NCBI RefSeq assembly: GCF_003425685.1
Contig: NZ_QJKM01000006.1
Location: forward strand, 248,001-312,000
Reading direction: 5' to 3'
DNA from: Rhizobium terrae
GTDB taxonomy: Bacteria > Pseudomonadota > Alphaproteobacteria > Rhizobiales > Rhizobiaceae
DNA: 64,000 bases
The notes below the pieces were generated by a model. It was not told the DNA's origin, ran no database searches, and worked only from the letters and a program-made list of their open reading frames with translations. The translations under genes and the position numbers were made by a program. Below are positions 44,454 through 53,110 of the stretch, in pieces; the stretch's first letter is position 1, and each line of letters starts with the position of its first letter.

Positions 44454-45014
44454 TTAATTCCTTATCCAATCCTGCCTGTGCAGGCTGGTCAGGACCTCAT
44501 CTTTCCACGATCCGTCCGCAATGCACCGGCGCCGACGCGGCTCCTCGGCTGTGTGTTTGTAACCAAATCGCTTCTGCAAATCCCATGACGGCTCGTTTCC
44601 GACAAAATAGCCGTTGCGAATTTCAAGCAGATTCAACGTGTCAAAAGCGAAACGGATACGTTCGCCGAATGCTTCGCGTCCATAACCTCGACGATGGTAA
44701 GCCGCGTTGATCCAGATTCCACCGCCCGCACGACTGCGCCCTGGATCGATGTTGTTCAGGCTGACGCCGCCGATGACTGCGCGGTCGGCTTTCCGCTCGA
44801 TCGCAAATTCGTAATCAGGATGCTCGCCCTCATCAGGCGAAAGCCGCCGGCAATGTTCAAGCCATTTCAAGCCGTCCGATCGCTGGTATGGGTGCGGGAC
44901 GAATGCCAGCCAAGGCGAGACCCTGAGGTCATTCAGGCCTTCAATCAGCTGGTCGAGGTCGGCGAGCCTCCAGGGGCGCAGGACGAGTGCCTCGGTTTCC
45001 AGTATCGCTTCCAT
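44454..45014 (-). CDS. GNAT-family N-acetyltransferase (RimJ/RimL type)
   Basis: A 186-residue protein starting MEAILETEALVLRPWRLADL; AGGTGA five bases before this ATG decides against the GTG two codons earlier. It has GGGIWINAAYHRRGYGREAFGERIRF (acetyl-CoA loop RRGYG) and GNEPSWDLQKRFGY near the end, as in ribosomal-protein N-acetyltransferases. The target is unknown. It is convergent with the KpsC-like gene. Confidence 0.82.
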   Translation of the reverse strand: MEAILETEALVLRPWRLADLDQLIEGLNDLRVSPWLAFVPHPYQRSDGLKWLEHCRRLSPDEGEHPDYEFAIERKADRAVIGGVSLNNIDPGRSRAGGGIWINAAYHRRGYGREAFGERIRFAFDTLNLLEIRNGYFVGNEPSWDLQKRFGYKHTAEEPRRRRCIADGSWKDEVLTSLHRQDWIRN

Positions 45015-45043
45015 ATTCACCTGCGTTTTGGGCTACGAAGAGA

Positions 45044-45886
45044 CTATAACATTTCCAGCGGGCGCTTGCGGTCCGGCGGCGGGAAGGCGGCGTCGAGGGC
45101 TGCCCAGTCCTCGTCGCTGAGTTCCAGGTCGGCCGCTTCGGCATTTTCCCCGACGCGATCGGGATGGGCAGATTTCGGAATGGCGATGACACCGTCGCGC
45201 TCCAAGAGGAAGGCGAGCGCCACCTGGGCGGGGGTCGCCTGATAGGCCTTGGCGATGCGGATCAGTTCTCCATTGCGCAGGATGCGGCCCTGCTCGATCG
45301 GCGAATAGGCCATGATCGGGATACCGCGCTGCTGGCACCAGGGCAGGAGATCGTATTCGATGCCGCGGCGGGAGAGATTGTAGAGCACCTGATTGGCGGC
45401 GCAGTTCTGCCCGTTCGGTACGTCCAACAACTCCTGCATGTCGTCGAGATCGAAGTTCGAAACGCCCCAGGCGCCGATCCTGCCGGCGCGGCGCAGCTCT
45501 TCGAACCCGGCGACGGTTTCGGAAAGCGGGTGTTCGCCGCGCCAATGCAAGAGGTAGAGATCGAGGCGGTCGGTCCCGAGACGCTGCAGGCTGCGTTCGC
45601 AGGCATCGATCACGCCGCGGCGGCTGGCATTCCAGGGATAGACCTTGCTGACCAGAAACACCTCGTCGCGGCGGCCGGAGATCGCTTCGCCGGTGATTCT
45701 CTCGGCGCCGCCCTCGGCATACATTTCCGCCGTATCGATCAGCGTCATGCCGAGGTCGAGGCCGCATTTCAGGCTCTCGACCTCGATTGCCGCCTTGCGG
45801 GCGTCCTCGCCCATGTTCCAGGTTCCGAGGCCGAGCGAGGGCACGGAAATGCCCGAGGGCAGGGTGACTGTCGGGATATCGGGCAT
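45044..45886 (-). CDS. Aldo/keto reductase
   Basis: A 280-residue TIM-barrel NADPH-dependent reductase. Catalytic residues can be seen: Asp and Tyr in [20 protein letters not shown], Lys in [11 protein letters not shown], His in [17 protein letters not shown]-binding SYSP-like [10 protein letters not shown] and [16 protein letters not shown] follow. The ATG at 45886 has GAGG upstream. The substrate is not evident. It is divergent from the LysE-type exporter gene. Confidence 0.88.
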   Translation of the reverse strand: MPDIPTVTLPSGISVPSLGLGTWNMGEDARKAAIEVESLKCGLDLGMTLIDTAEMYAEGGAERITGEAISGRRDEVFLVSKVYPWNASRRGVIDACERSLQRLGTDRLDLYLLHWRGEHPLSETVAGFEELRRAGRIGAWGVSNFDLDDMQELLDVPNGQNCAANQVLYNLSRRGIEYDLLPWCQQRGIPIMAYSPIEQGRILRNGELIRIAKAYQATPAQVALAFLLERDGVIAIPKSAHPDRVGENAEAADLELSDEDWAALDAAFPPPDRKRPLEML

Positions 45887-46059
45887 GGTCGACCTCGATC
45901 GTCGCATCGGGAAGGGCATGGCCATAGACATATGGCTTTTATCGAAGGTTCCAAGTTCTGCTTGAAGATCGTCCACAACGATCCTATCACCGAAGGACAA
46001 GCCGTCCGCGACACGAGACGGCAGGCACAATGGGGTGGTTTGGCATCCGGGGAGATCAC

Positions 46060-46653
46060 ATGCCGCTGGAAACATTTCTGGCCCTCGTCCTGTTCGCCTT
46101 CACGACCTCGATCACGCCGGGGCCGAACAACATGATGCTTTTTGCGTCTGGCGTGAATTTCGGCTTCACCCGCACCATTCCGCACATGCTCGGCATCGGC
46201 GTCGGTTTTTTCACGTTGCTGCTCGCGGTCGGGCTCGGGCTTGGCGCGCTGCTGCATACCGTACCGCTCGTCTATACGATCCTGAAATTCGCCGGCGGCG
46301 CCTATCTCGTGTGGATCGCCTGGAAGATCGGCATGTCCCGCAGCCTCTCGGACGGCAAGACGGGCGCACGGCCGATGACCTTTCTCGGTGCCGCCGCCTT
46401 CCAATGGGTCAATCCGAAGGCCTGGATCATGGCTGTGACGGCGATGGCCACATATACGAACCCCGAATATTACCTGGCGACCGTGCTTTTGGTCGGAATG
46501 GCGTTTGCGCTCGTCAACGTGCCGAGCGTTTCCACCTGGGCCGGCTTCGGTTCGGCGCTGCGCGAATGGCTGTCCGTGCCGGCGCGGCTCAAGTGGTTCA
46601 ACATCACCATGGCCGTCCTGCTTGTCGCAAGCCTCTGGCCGATGTTGAAGTAA
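46060..46653 (+). CDS. LysE/RhtB-family translocator
   Basis: A 197-residue membrane protein with about six helices and the RhtB-type start [22 protein letters not shown]. These proteins export amino acids or small solutes; the wider LysE superfamily also contains metal exporters. GGGGAG seven bases before the ATG fixes the start. It ends 10 bp before the nitrile hydratase alpha gene on the same strand, so it is likely in that operon, perhaps handling a product or cobalt, which is speculation. Confidence 0.85.
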   Translation: MPLETFLALVLFAFTTSITPGPNNMMLFASGVNFGFTRTIPHMLGIGVGFFTLLLAVGLGLGALLHTVPLVYTILKFAGGAYLVWIAWKIGMSRSLSDGKTGARPMTFLGAAAFQWVNPKAWIMAVTAMATYTNPEYYLATVLLVGMAFALVNVPSVSTWAGFGSALREWLSVPARLKWFNITMAVLLVASLWPMLK

Positions 46654-46663
46654 GGAGACCGCC

Positions 46664-47299
46664 ATGTCCGAAGACCATCATCACGATCACCACCATGGCC
46701 ACGACCATCACCACGACAACCGTTACAGCGACATGCAGGCGCGAGTGAGGGCGCTGGAGACCGTGCTGACGGAGAAGGGACTGATCGATCCCGGCGCGAT
46801 CGACGCGATCGTCGAGACCTACGAGACGAAGATCGGGCCGCGCAACGGCGCGCACGTGGTGGCGAAGGCCTGGAGCGATCCGGAATTTGCGGACTGGCTG
46901 AAGCGCGATGCGACGGCGGCGATTGCGAGCCTCGGTTACAGCGGCCGGCAGGGCGAGCATATGCGGGCGGTCTTCAATACGCCCGATACCCATAACCTCG
47001 TCGTCTGCACGCTCTGCTCCTGTTATCCCTGGTCGGTGCTCGGCCTGCCGCCCGTTTGGTACAAGGCGCCGGCCTATCGCTCGCGAGCCGTCATCGATCC
47101 GCGTGGAGTGCTTGCCGAATTCGGCCTGACATTGCCTCACGACAAGAAGATCCGGGTGTGGGATTCCACGGCGGAGCTGCGTTATCTCGTCATTCCCGAG
47201 CGGCCGGAAGGCACGGGCGGGATGGGCGAGGAGGAGCTTGCAAATCTCGTCAGCCGTGATGCGATGATCGGCACGGCGGTTGCGGGAGTTCAGCCATGA
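46664..47299 (+). CDS. nthA: Nitrile hydratase alpha subunit, cobalt type
   Basis: A 211-residue subunit of the enzyme hydrating nitriles to amides. The metal-binding claw VCTLCSC (Cys115, 118, 120) has Thr at the second position, as in cobalt enzymes; iron enzymes have Ser. Residues [16 protein letters not shown] and the C-terminal part match the family. Unusually, residues 5-17 contain ten histidines ([13 protein letters not shown]), a likely metal-loading tail. AAGGAG precedes the ATG. Its stop overlaps the beta-subunit start (ATGA). No amidase gene is in the window. Confidence 0.95.
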   Translation: MSEDHHHDHHHGHDHHHDNRYSDMQARVRALETVLTEKGLIDPGAIDAIVETYETKIGPRNGAHVVAKAWSDPEFADWLKRDATAAIASLGYSGRQGEHMRAVFNTPDTHNLVVCTLCSCYPWSVLGLPPVWYKAPAYRSRAVIDPRGVLAEFGLTLPHDKKIRVWDSTAELRYLVIPERPEGTGGMGEEELANLVSRDAMIGTAVAGVQP

Positions 47300-47955
47300 A
47301 CGGGCCGCACGATCTCGGGGGGCAGATGGGGTTCGGCCCGGTGGCACCTGAAAAGGACGAGCCGTATTTCCATGCGGAATGGGAAAAGCGGGTGCTCGGG
47401 ATCACGCTTTCCTGCGGCGCCTTCGGCGCCTGGACGATCGACGAGAGCCGGCATGCCCGGGAGAATATTCCGCCTGCCGATTATCTCGCGGCGAGCTACT
47501 ACGAAATCTGGACACGCGCCCTGGAAGTGCTGCTCGAACGGCATGGGTTCGCGACCAAGGCCGAGGTCGATGCCGGCGCCCGGCAGATGGCGCCGGCGAC
47601 GCCGAAACGCGTCCTGAAGGCGGACATGGTGGCGGATGTGCTTGCCCGTGGCGGTCCTTGCGACCGGCCGGTGGAGACTGAGCCGCTGTTCCAGCCGGGC
47701 GACAGAGTGAGGACGCGGAATTTCAATCCGGAGACCCATACGCGGCTGCCGCGCTACGCCCGTGCGAAGACGGGCGTGGTCGAGGCGGTGCAGGGCTCCT
47801 ACGTCTTTCCGGACGACAATGCGCATGACAAAGGCGAGAACCCGCAATGGGTCTACACGGTGGTCTTCGATGCGGCGGAGATCTGGGGCGAGGGCGCCGA
47901 TCCGACGCTGACAGTCTCGATCGACGCGTGGGAGAGTTATCTTGAGCGCGTGTGA
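47296..47955 (+). CDS. nthB: Nitrile hydratase beta subunit
   Basis: A 219-residue subunit: N-terminal [23 protein letters not shown], central helical part ([18 protein letters not shown]), and C-terminal SH3-like barrel ([29 protein letters not shown]). The two conserved arginines that touch the claw are probably among those in the RLPRYAR and other Arg segments. It overlaps the alpha gene by 4 bp and the accessory gene by 14 bp, so the three are translated together. Confidence 0.94.
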   Translation: MNGPHDLGGQMGFGPVAPEKDEPYFHAEWEKRVLGITLSCGAFGAWTIDESRHARENIPPADYLAASYYEIWTRALEVLLERHGFATKAEVDAGARQMAPATPKRVLKADMVADVLARGGPCDRPVETEPLFQPGDRVRTRNFNPETHTRLPRYARAKTGVVEAVQGSYVFPDDNAHDKGENPQWVYTVVFDAAEIWGEGADPTLTVSIDAWESYLERV

Positions 47956-48313
47956 GCTTCCGTCGCCGCTGGCGTCGTCGGTCGGCCTGCCGAAGTCCCC
48001 GGAGGGTGACCCGGTGTTTCCGGAACCTTGGGCGGCGGAAGCCTTTGCGATGACGGTGCATCTGCACGAGAAGGGCCTGTTTACCTGGAGCGAATGGGCC
48101 GAAGCGCTGTCGCGGGAAGTGCATCGGGAAGGTCGTGCGGAGGACGGCAGCGACTATTTCGACTGCTGGGTGACGGCGCTTTCCAGCCTATTGGTGGAAA
48201 AGGGCGTGGCGGATGCGGATGCGATCCTGGCGCTGCAGCAAAGCTGGCAGAGGGCGGCGGAGGCGACGCCGCATGGCAAGGCGATCGAGTTGGCGAATGA
48301 TCCGCTACGGTGA
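47942..48313 (+). CDS. Nitrile hydratase accessory (activator, P14K-like) protein
   Basis: A 123-residue protein homologous to the N-terminal helical part of beta subunits (EPWAAEAFAMTVHLHEKGLFTWSEWAEAL), the feature of cobalt-enzyme activators that swap into the alpha subunit to insert metal. A TTG start at 47942, overlapping the beta gene, gives [13 protein letters not shown]. It ends the operon; a hairpin lies 68 bp downstream. Confidence 0.87.
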   Translation: MSACELPSPLASSVGLPKSPEGDPVFPEPWAAEAFAMTVHLHEKGLFTWSEWAEALSREVHREGRAEDGSDYFDCWVTALSSLLVEKGVADADAILALQQSWQRAAEATPHGKAIELANDPLR

Positions 48314-48380
48314 AGATTTGCTGCGGCCTCTGTGGGCCGCCATGCTTGGAAATGTTCCTCATCCGGCTTCGTCCTGCGGA

Positions 48381-48410
48381 CCCTTTTTCCCCGTTCTGAC
48401 GGGAAAAGGG
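48381..48410. repeat. Imperfect long hairpin after the nitrile hydratase operon
   Basis: CCCTTTTTCCCCGT / ACGGGAAAAGGG arms around TCTG, with two bulged bases. It resembles the CCCTT...AAGGG palindromes common between rhizobial genes, and may also end the operon's transcript. Confidence 0.5.
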
Positions 48411-48554
48411 ATATGTCGCACCGGTCTGTCTCATCTCCGAGGTTTACTGCCTTCGGTGACTGGAAATCGGAACTTGCAGCTTGCGTCCTTCTGCCGGCGT
48501 GCCGGGACAAGGTAACGTGAGCCGGACGAGAGGCGGCTAAGCAGGTGAACTCCG

Positions 48555-49340
48555 TCACGACGGAAACTGCCGGTAACATTCCTCGGCGATCTTCTGCAGC
48601 AGGTCGCGGGAGATTTCGCCGGTGACAGCGTAACCCAGTTCGCCGTCGATCCAATAGAAGGTTTCCACCTTGCTGGCGGAAGCGAAACGGAAGCTCGTCG
48701 TGCGGTTTTCCTTGTTGCGGCCGACCATGACGGTAATGCGCTGGCCGGTCTGGTCCTCGTACATGAACATCGCCCCCGGTTTGCCGGCAACGGGGAGCAG
48801 GCGACCGCCGACCAGCTTGAAGCCGAGCGTCTGCAGGTTCGGCACTTTCAGGTCGGCGATCGACAGGCGCTTGCCGAGCCAGGTAGCGAGATGCGCTTCC
48901 TCGTTGGCGAAGACCTCGACCGGATGGCGCACCTCGCCGGCATAGACGAGGAAGGCGGTGCGCGCCTCGCGCGGGAGGATTTCCGTGTAAGCGAGCTGGA
49001 TATCCGGGCGCTGGAAAAGCGGCGGGACATAATGGCCGCCTGCGGCGCCCAGTGCGAAGATAACGACGGCGGCAGCGGCAAGCGCAACGCGGCGCTGCGG
49101 CCGGACGCGAGGGTGCCGGGAGGCGCCGGCAAGAAGCTGGATGTCACCGAGTTTCGACTTTTCGTAGCCGGCGAAGGCGCTGCGAATCTCGTCGTTCTGC
49201 GCCTGCCAGTCGGAGACCATGTCTGCGGCTTCGGGGTTTTCGGCCAGGAAACGTTCCACGCGGATACGATCGACCTCGCCGAGCAGGCCGTCGGCATAGG
49301 CGTGCAGGTCCGCTTCCGAAACGGAACGGGCTTCGGTCAT
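48555..49340 (-). CDS. Transmembrane anti-sigma factor
   Basis: A 261-residue protein. The first about 60 residues (SEADLHAYADGLLGEVDRIR...) are the cytoplasmic sigma-binding part without a zinc-binding HxxxCxxC motif. One membrane helix follows (RRVALAAAAVVIFALGAAGG), and then a periplasmic region of about 160 residues (FLVYAGEVRHPVEVFANEE). The start at 49340 overlaps the sigma-factor stop by 4 bases (ATGA), which also identifies its partner. The signal it senses is unknown. Confidence 0.87.
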   Translation of the reverse strand: MTEARSVSEADLHAYADGLLGEVDRIRVERFLAENPEAADMVSDWQAQNDEIRSAFAGYEKSKLGDIQLLAGASRHPRVRPQRRVALAAAAVVIFALGAAGGHYVPPLFQRPDIQLAYTEILPREARTAFLVYAGEVRHPVEVFANEEAHLATWLGKRLSIADLKVPNLQTLGFKLVGGRLLPVAGKPGAMFMYEDQTGQRITVMVGRNKENRTTSFRFASASKVETFYWIDGELGYAVTGEISRDLLQKIAEECYRQFPS

Positions 49341-49870
49341 CGGGGTCTCCGCAATTGAATGACGTTTTCCTCCCGCATCTTTTCCCGCAAGGACCGGCGC
49401 GCCCTGGAGAGCCGCGACATGACGGTGCCGAGCGGCACGTCCAGCATGTCGGCGACGTCCTGATAGCTGTGGCCCTCCACGACCACCAGCATCAGGACGG
49501 CGCGCGCCTCTTTCGGCAGCGTTTCCAGCGCCCCGACGAGACGTCTCTTTTCCAGCGGATCGTCGGAAACCGGGCTTTCGGCCAGATTTTCCGCCTCCTC
49601 GATCCCGACGGAAGGCCGGCGCGCGATCGAACGGCGCGCGTTGAGGTGAAGATTGGTCATGATCCTGTAGGCCCAGGATTTGAAATTCGAGCCGCGCCAC
49701 TGGCTGCGGTTTATCAGCGCCTTCTCGACGCAGTCCTGCAGCAGATCCTCGCATTCCGAATCCGACCGCGTCAGGCTGCGCGAATAACGCCTGAGCTGGG
49801 GCAGGAGGGCGAGGATCTGCGCCTCGAAGGAGAGCGGCGCGGGAGCCTGTGCCTCGCGCGCCGTTTCCAT
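49337..49870 (-). CDS. ECF-family RNA polymerase sigma factor
   Basis: A 177-residue sigma-70 family protein with region 2 (LLPQLRRYSRSLTRSDSECEDLLQDCVEKAL, SNFKSWAYRIMTNLHLNARR) and region 4 (LPKEARAVLMLVVVEGHSYQDVADMLDVPLGTVMSRLSRAR). I chose the ATG at 49870; a GTG at 49912 would overlap the upstream gene. It lies between the small secreted protein gene and its anti-sigma gene in one transcription unit. Confidence 0.9.
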   Translation of the reverse strand: METAREAQAPAPLSFEAQILALLPQLRRYSRSLTRSDSECEDLLQDCVEKALINRSQWRGSNFKSWAYRIMTNLHLNARRSIARRPSVGIEEAENLAESPVSDDPLEKRRLVGALETLPKEARAVLMLVVVEGHSYQDVADMLDVPLGTVMSRLSRARRSLREKMREENVIQLRRPR

Positions 49871-49886
49871 CGGGGAGCCTGTCTGA

Positions 49887-50261
49887 TCAGGGTTTTGCAA
49901 GGTCCCAAACACCGTTCACGCCGTCGCCGGTGATGTCGCCTTCCTTGGTGTCCTTGACCCAGTAATAGAGCGGCATGCCGTCCTTGGCCCACTGCTTCGA
50001 CCCGTCCTTGCGGGTGACGAGCGAGTATGCACCATCGGCCTTAGCATCGGAAGCGGCCATGACGGGCGGCCAGTTCTTGGCGCAATTGTCGTAGCAATTG
50101 GAGGTGCCGGGCTTGTCGTTCTTGAAGGTGTAGAGGGTCATGCCCTTTTCGCCGGCAAGCACGTCGCCCTTGGCGGTCTTGACGGTCTTGAACGGACCGG
50201 CGGCGAAGGCAATACCGGTCATCGCTGCGAACGCGATCGACGCGAGAATGAGCTTTTTCAT
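49887..50261 (-). CDS. Secreted protein of the COG4315 (YxFxxD repeat) family
   Basis: A 124-residue protein with a signal peptide (MKKLILASIAFAAMTGIAFA, cleavage after AFA; no lipobox cysteine) and two copies of the repeat seen as MTLYTFKNDKPGTSNC and MPLYYWVKDTKEGDITG, with CYDNCAKNWPP between. Function unknown; such genes often travel with ECF sigma factors and may be their main target. It is the first gene of the operon, 16 bp before the sigma start. Confidence 0.85.
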   Translation of the reverse strand: MKKLILASIAFAAMTGIAFAAGPFKTVKTAKGDVLAGEKGMTLYTFKNDKPGTSNCYDNCAKNWPPVMAASDAKADGAYSLVTRKDGSKQWAKDGMPLYYWVKDTKEGDITGDGVNGVWDLAKP

Positions 50262-50420
50262 GGATCGTCTCCCTGGTTGACGGCCTCCCGGAACTCTCCC
50301 CCGGGGTTACCAAAGCCAAGACACCGGAGGATGCGGATTTATTCCGTCGTCTTCGGAAGATTCTTCAAAAAATCGATAGTTATCTCTTGAGCTAAGTGTT
50401 TGCAGATGATACTTAGCCTT

Positions 50421-50765
50421 ATGGAAAACTATTCGGAACAGCTGGACGGGCTGTTCCAGGCGCTGGCGGATCCGACCCGCAGGGCGGTCCTGGTACGGCT
50501 CGGCACGGGACCGGCGAGCATCAGCGATCTCGCGGCACCTTTCGACATGGCGCTGCCTTCCTTCATGAAGCACATCCGCTTCCTGGAGGAGAGCGGTCTC
50601 ATCCGCACGGAAAAGGAGGGACGGGTCAGGACCTGTTCTCTCCAGCGATCGAGGTTTGCGATGGTCGAGGGCTGGCTTTCCGAACAGCGGGCCATCTGGG
50701 ACGGCCGCACCGACAGGCTCGAACAATTCGTTCTGGCGAAACAGGACAGGGAGAAAGGCAAATGA
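50421..50765 (+). CDS. ArsR-family transcription regulator
   Basis: A 114-residue winged-helix repressor: FQALADPTRRAVLVRLGTGPASISDLA and SFMKHIRFLEESGLIRTEKEGRVRTCSL. No metal-binding cysteine motif (ELCVCDL) is present, so it belongs to the group paired with SRPBCC proteins. The ATG at 50421 is preferred over a TTG seven codons earlier. Its stop overlaps the next gene's ATG (ATGA). Confidence 0.87.
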   Translation: MENYSEQLDGLFQALADPTRRAVLVRLGTGPASISDLAAPFDMALPSFMKHIRFLEESGLIRTEKEGRVRTCSLQRSRFAMVEGWLSEQRAIWDGRTDRLEQFVLAKQDREKGK

Positions 50766-51238
50766 TGCAGGGTTTCAATCCGGATCTCGACCTCACTATC
50801 TCGCGGGTCATCAAGGCGCCGCGTTCGGCGATCTGGAATGCCTGGACGGACAAGGCGAGTTTCGAACAATGGTGGATTCCCGCACCGGCACTCTGCCGCG
50901 TCGTGGCGATGGACATCCGGCCGGGCGGCGCCTTCGAGACGCAGATGAGCGAGAACGGCGGAGAATTCGGGCCGCACCTGAACGCCTGTTTTCTGGCTGT
51001 CGAGGAGGGGCGCAGAATCGTCTTCACGAATGCCCTGACCGGCGGCTGGCGGCCGGCGGAGCAGCCGTTCATGACGGCGATCGTTTCCTTCAACGATCAT
51101 GCCGAGGGAACGGAATATCTGGCGCATGTCATGCACAAGAGCCCGGACGACCGGAAGATGCATGACGAATTGGGATTTTTCGACGGCTGGGGCACGGTGA
51201 TTAGCCAACTGGCGAAGATGGTCGAAAGCAGGCAGTAG
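50762..51238 (+). CDS. SRPBCC (AHSA1-like) domain protein
   Basis: A 158-residue START-like protein: LTISRVIKAPRSAIWNAWTDKASFEQWW at the N-terminus and a C-terminal long helix (DELGFFDGWGTVISQLAKMV). Such proteins bind hydrophobic ligands in a deep pocket. Coupled translation with the ArsR-type gene suggests the regulator controls it; the ligand is unknown. Confidence 0.87.
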   Translation: MMQGFNPDLDLTISRVIKAPRSAIWNAWTDKASFEQWWIPAPALCRVVAMDIRPGGAFETQMSENGGEFGPHLNACFLAVEEGRRIVFTNALTGGWRPAEQPFMTAIVSFNDHAEGTEYLAHVMHKSPDDRKMHDELGFFDGWGTVISQLAKMVESRQ

Positions 51239-51240
51239 CG

Positions 51241-51720
51241 CTAGACCAGCCGGATGTCCGGCTTCGTCAGCATCAGCCAGAAGATGCCGATAACGGCGAA
51301 GAAGGCCGGGAAACCGCAGGCGAACCAGATGCGGTAGAGCCTAAACCATTCTGGCGGCAGGGGCGATGCATTCGCCTGGGCCGTGCGGGCGATATCTCGC
51401 AGGCGGATCTGGATCCAGACGACTGGCAGCCAGAAGAGGCCGGTCATCACATAGAGAATCAACGAAAGCACGATCCAGCCGTCCGTCAGCGACCAGCCGG
51501 TGGTCCTTGCCATCAGATAACCGGTGACCGGCTGCAGCACCACGGCGGTGGCGGTGAAGATCGTGTCGGCGAGCACCACCGTATTGGCGGTATGGGCTAT
51601 GAGCTTCGGGTCTTCGGTGCGGCGGGCGATCACCATGAAGAAGGCGATGCCGGCGCCGGTTCCCAAAAGCACGGTGGCGCCGATGACATGCAGAAGGCGA
51701 AGGATGCTTTCAACTTCCAT
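51241..51720 (-). CDS. DUF2269-family integral membrane protein
   Basis: A 159-residue protein with four predicted membrane helices (ILRLLHVIGATVLLGTGAGI; VVLQPVTGYLMA; GWIVLSLILYVMTGLFWLPVV; IWFACGFPAFFAVIGIFWLM). It matches DUF2269. Its ATG overlaps the stop of the preceding SDR-DoxX gene by one base (TGATG), so the two are probably translated and used together. Confidence 0.82.
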   Translation of the reverse strand: MEVESILRLLHVIGATVLLGTGAGIAFFMVIARRTEDPKLIAHTANTVVLADTIFTATAVVLQPVTGYLMARTTGWSLTDGWIVLSLILYVMTGLFWLPVVWIQIRLRDIARTAQANASPLPPEWFRLYRIWFACGFPAFFAVIGIFWLMLTKPDIRLV

Positions 51721-53000
51721 CAGCGTTCGTCCAGCGTGGCAAGCGCCGTCAGGGTGAGGGCGAGTGACGGCAGGACCTTGACCATTGGCCCGAGCGGATC
51801 AAGCCAGAGCTGAGGTTCCATTATGCTGCCGCCGGCGAGATATGCGAGGCTGACGGCGATCATGCCGAGGAACGCTTTTCTCGCTGCCGGACGCAGGAGA
51901 ACGGCAAGGCCAAGCAGGATATCGACGAAGCAGGTGCCGATCGTTACAGCCGTTGCGGCCGGAATCGGCATGAAGGGCAGGAAATGTGCGGCTGCGGCGT
52001 CGAGGCTCATGAGCGGGATCAGGCCGGACAGGAGCCAGAAAAGGGAGAGCGTTAGGATGATCACAGGCTTCAGCAGATAGAGGCGGGCGAACCAGAGGTC
52101 CTGCACGCCGCTCGGATATCCGGCGAGCGTGGCGGCGGCATCAGCGAGGTAGAGGCCGGCGGGCGTGGGCCGCGTGCTCAGGACGCCTTCGGACATGGCG
52201 GTTATTGCCGTCGAACGGAGCGGCGAACGCCAGCCGAGGTTTCCCGCGAGATCGGCGGCCCAGGCAACGGGTTTTGCCAAAACAGGCGGCAGCAGGACTA
52301 GAGCCGCTGCATCGAGGCCGAGCCACGCGCGGTGCAGCCGCACCAGATCGGCGAGCGTGGTGGTTCTTTCCGACGCGAGATCGAGATCGTTTGCCGGCGG
52401 AATGGAGCCGTCCACCGCACGCGACACAGCCTCGGCGACATCATCGACCGAAACCGTGGCGACCGGGCTTTCCGCATGGATGAGTGGCAGGACGCCGGGA
52501 AAACTTGCCAGAGATCGCAGAAGCGCCGTGCCGCCATGGGCATTCCGGCCGATCACGAGGGCCGGCCGCAGGATGACGAAGGGAAGGCCGCTTGCCGCGA
52601 GCGCCTCGTCCGCCCGGCGTTTGGTGGCGAGGAAGGCGAGCGTGCCGGCTACGCCGTCGGTACGGGCTGAAATCTGGACGATTAGCCTGCCGCAAGCCAA
52701 TTTCGCAGCTTCATAGAGCGCCAGCATGGCGTTCTGTTGGGTGGCAAGAAGATCATCAGACAAACCGTCCTGCAGTGCACCGGCGCAATTGACGATGACG
52801 TCCTGGTCCTCGATCAGGGGCCGCCAGCCGGCAACCGACAGTGTCGCAAGATCGGCGTTGAGCCATCGGGCGGTCGGCCATTTCAGGCGGGCCTTTTCCG
52901 GGCTGCGACCAAGGCCGGTGACCGCATGTCCATCGGCGACGAGCCTTTGCAGGATCGCCGAACCGATAAAACCCGTTGCGCCGAGAATCAGAATCTTCAT
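51720..53000 (-). CDS. SDR-type NAD(P)-binding protein fused to a DoxX-like membrane domain
   Basis: A 426-residue fusion. Residues 1-290 form an atypical SDR (MKILILGATGFIGSAILQRL; PFVILRPALVIGRNAHGG). Residues about 300-426 hold four membrane helices of the DoxX_3 type (PVIILTLSLFWLLSGLIPLMS; VDILLGLAVLLRPAARKAF). The start at 53000 is the ATG that begins the Rossmann fold; upstream ATGs add unrelated sequence. The pair with the DUF2269 gene recurs in proteobacteria. The role is not known; a membrane quinone or lipid-linked substrate is plausible. Confidence 0.83.
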   Translation of the reverse strand: MKILILGATGFIGSAILQRLVADGHAVTGLGRSPEKARLKWPTARWLNADLATLSVAGWRPLIEDQDVIVNCAGALQDGLSDDLLATQQNAMLALYEAAKLACGRLIVQISARTDGVAGTLAFLATKRRADEALAASGLPFVILRPALVIGRNAHGGTALLRSLASFPGVLPLIHAESPVATVSVDDVAEAVSRAVDGSIPPANDLDLASERTTTLADLVRLHRAWLGLDAAALVLLPPVLAKPVAWAADLAGNLGWRSPLRSTAITAMSEGVLSTRPTPAGLYLADAAATLAGYPSGVQDLWFARLYLLKPVIILTLSLFWLLSGLIPLMSLDAAAAHFLPFMPIPAATAVTIGTCFVDILLGLAVLLRPAARKAFLGMIAVSLAYLAGGSIMEPQLWLDPLGPMVKVLPSLALTLTALATLDER

Positions 53001-53110
53001 GATTCGAGCATAGGCGCTGCGCGTGACGAGAGAACAGCCTCCCCGGTTTTGATTCATCTTTCGTTCTTTTTCTGTTGCGCTTGCCATTCGAATCCTGCCA
53101 AGTCGCGGCC

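Noticed and set aside
50290-50311. GGTAAC...GTTCC upstream of the secreted-protein gene as an ECF promoter.
   Set aside because: The spacing is about 11 bases, too short for an ECF -35/-10 pair.
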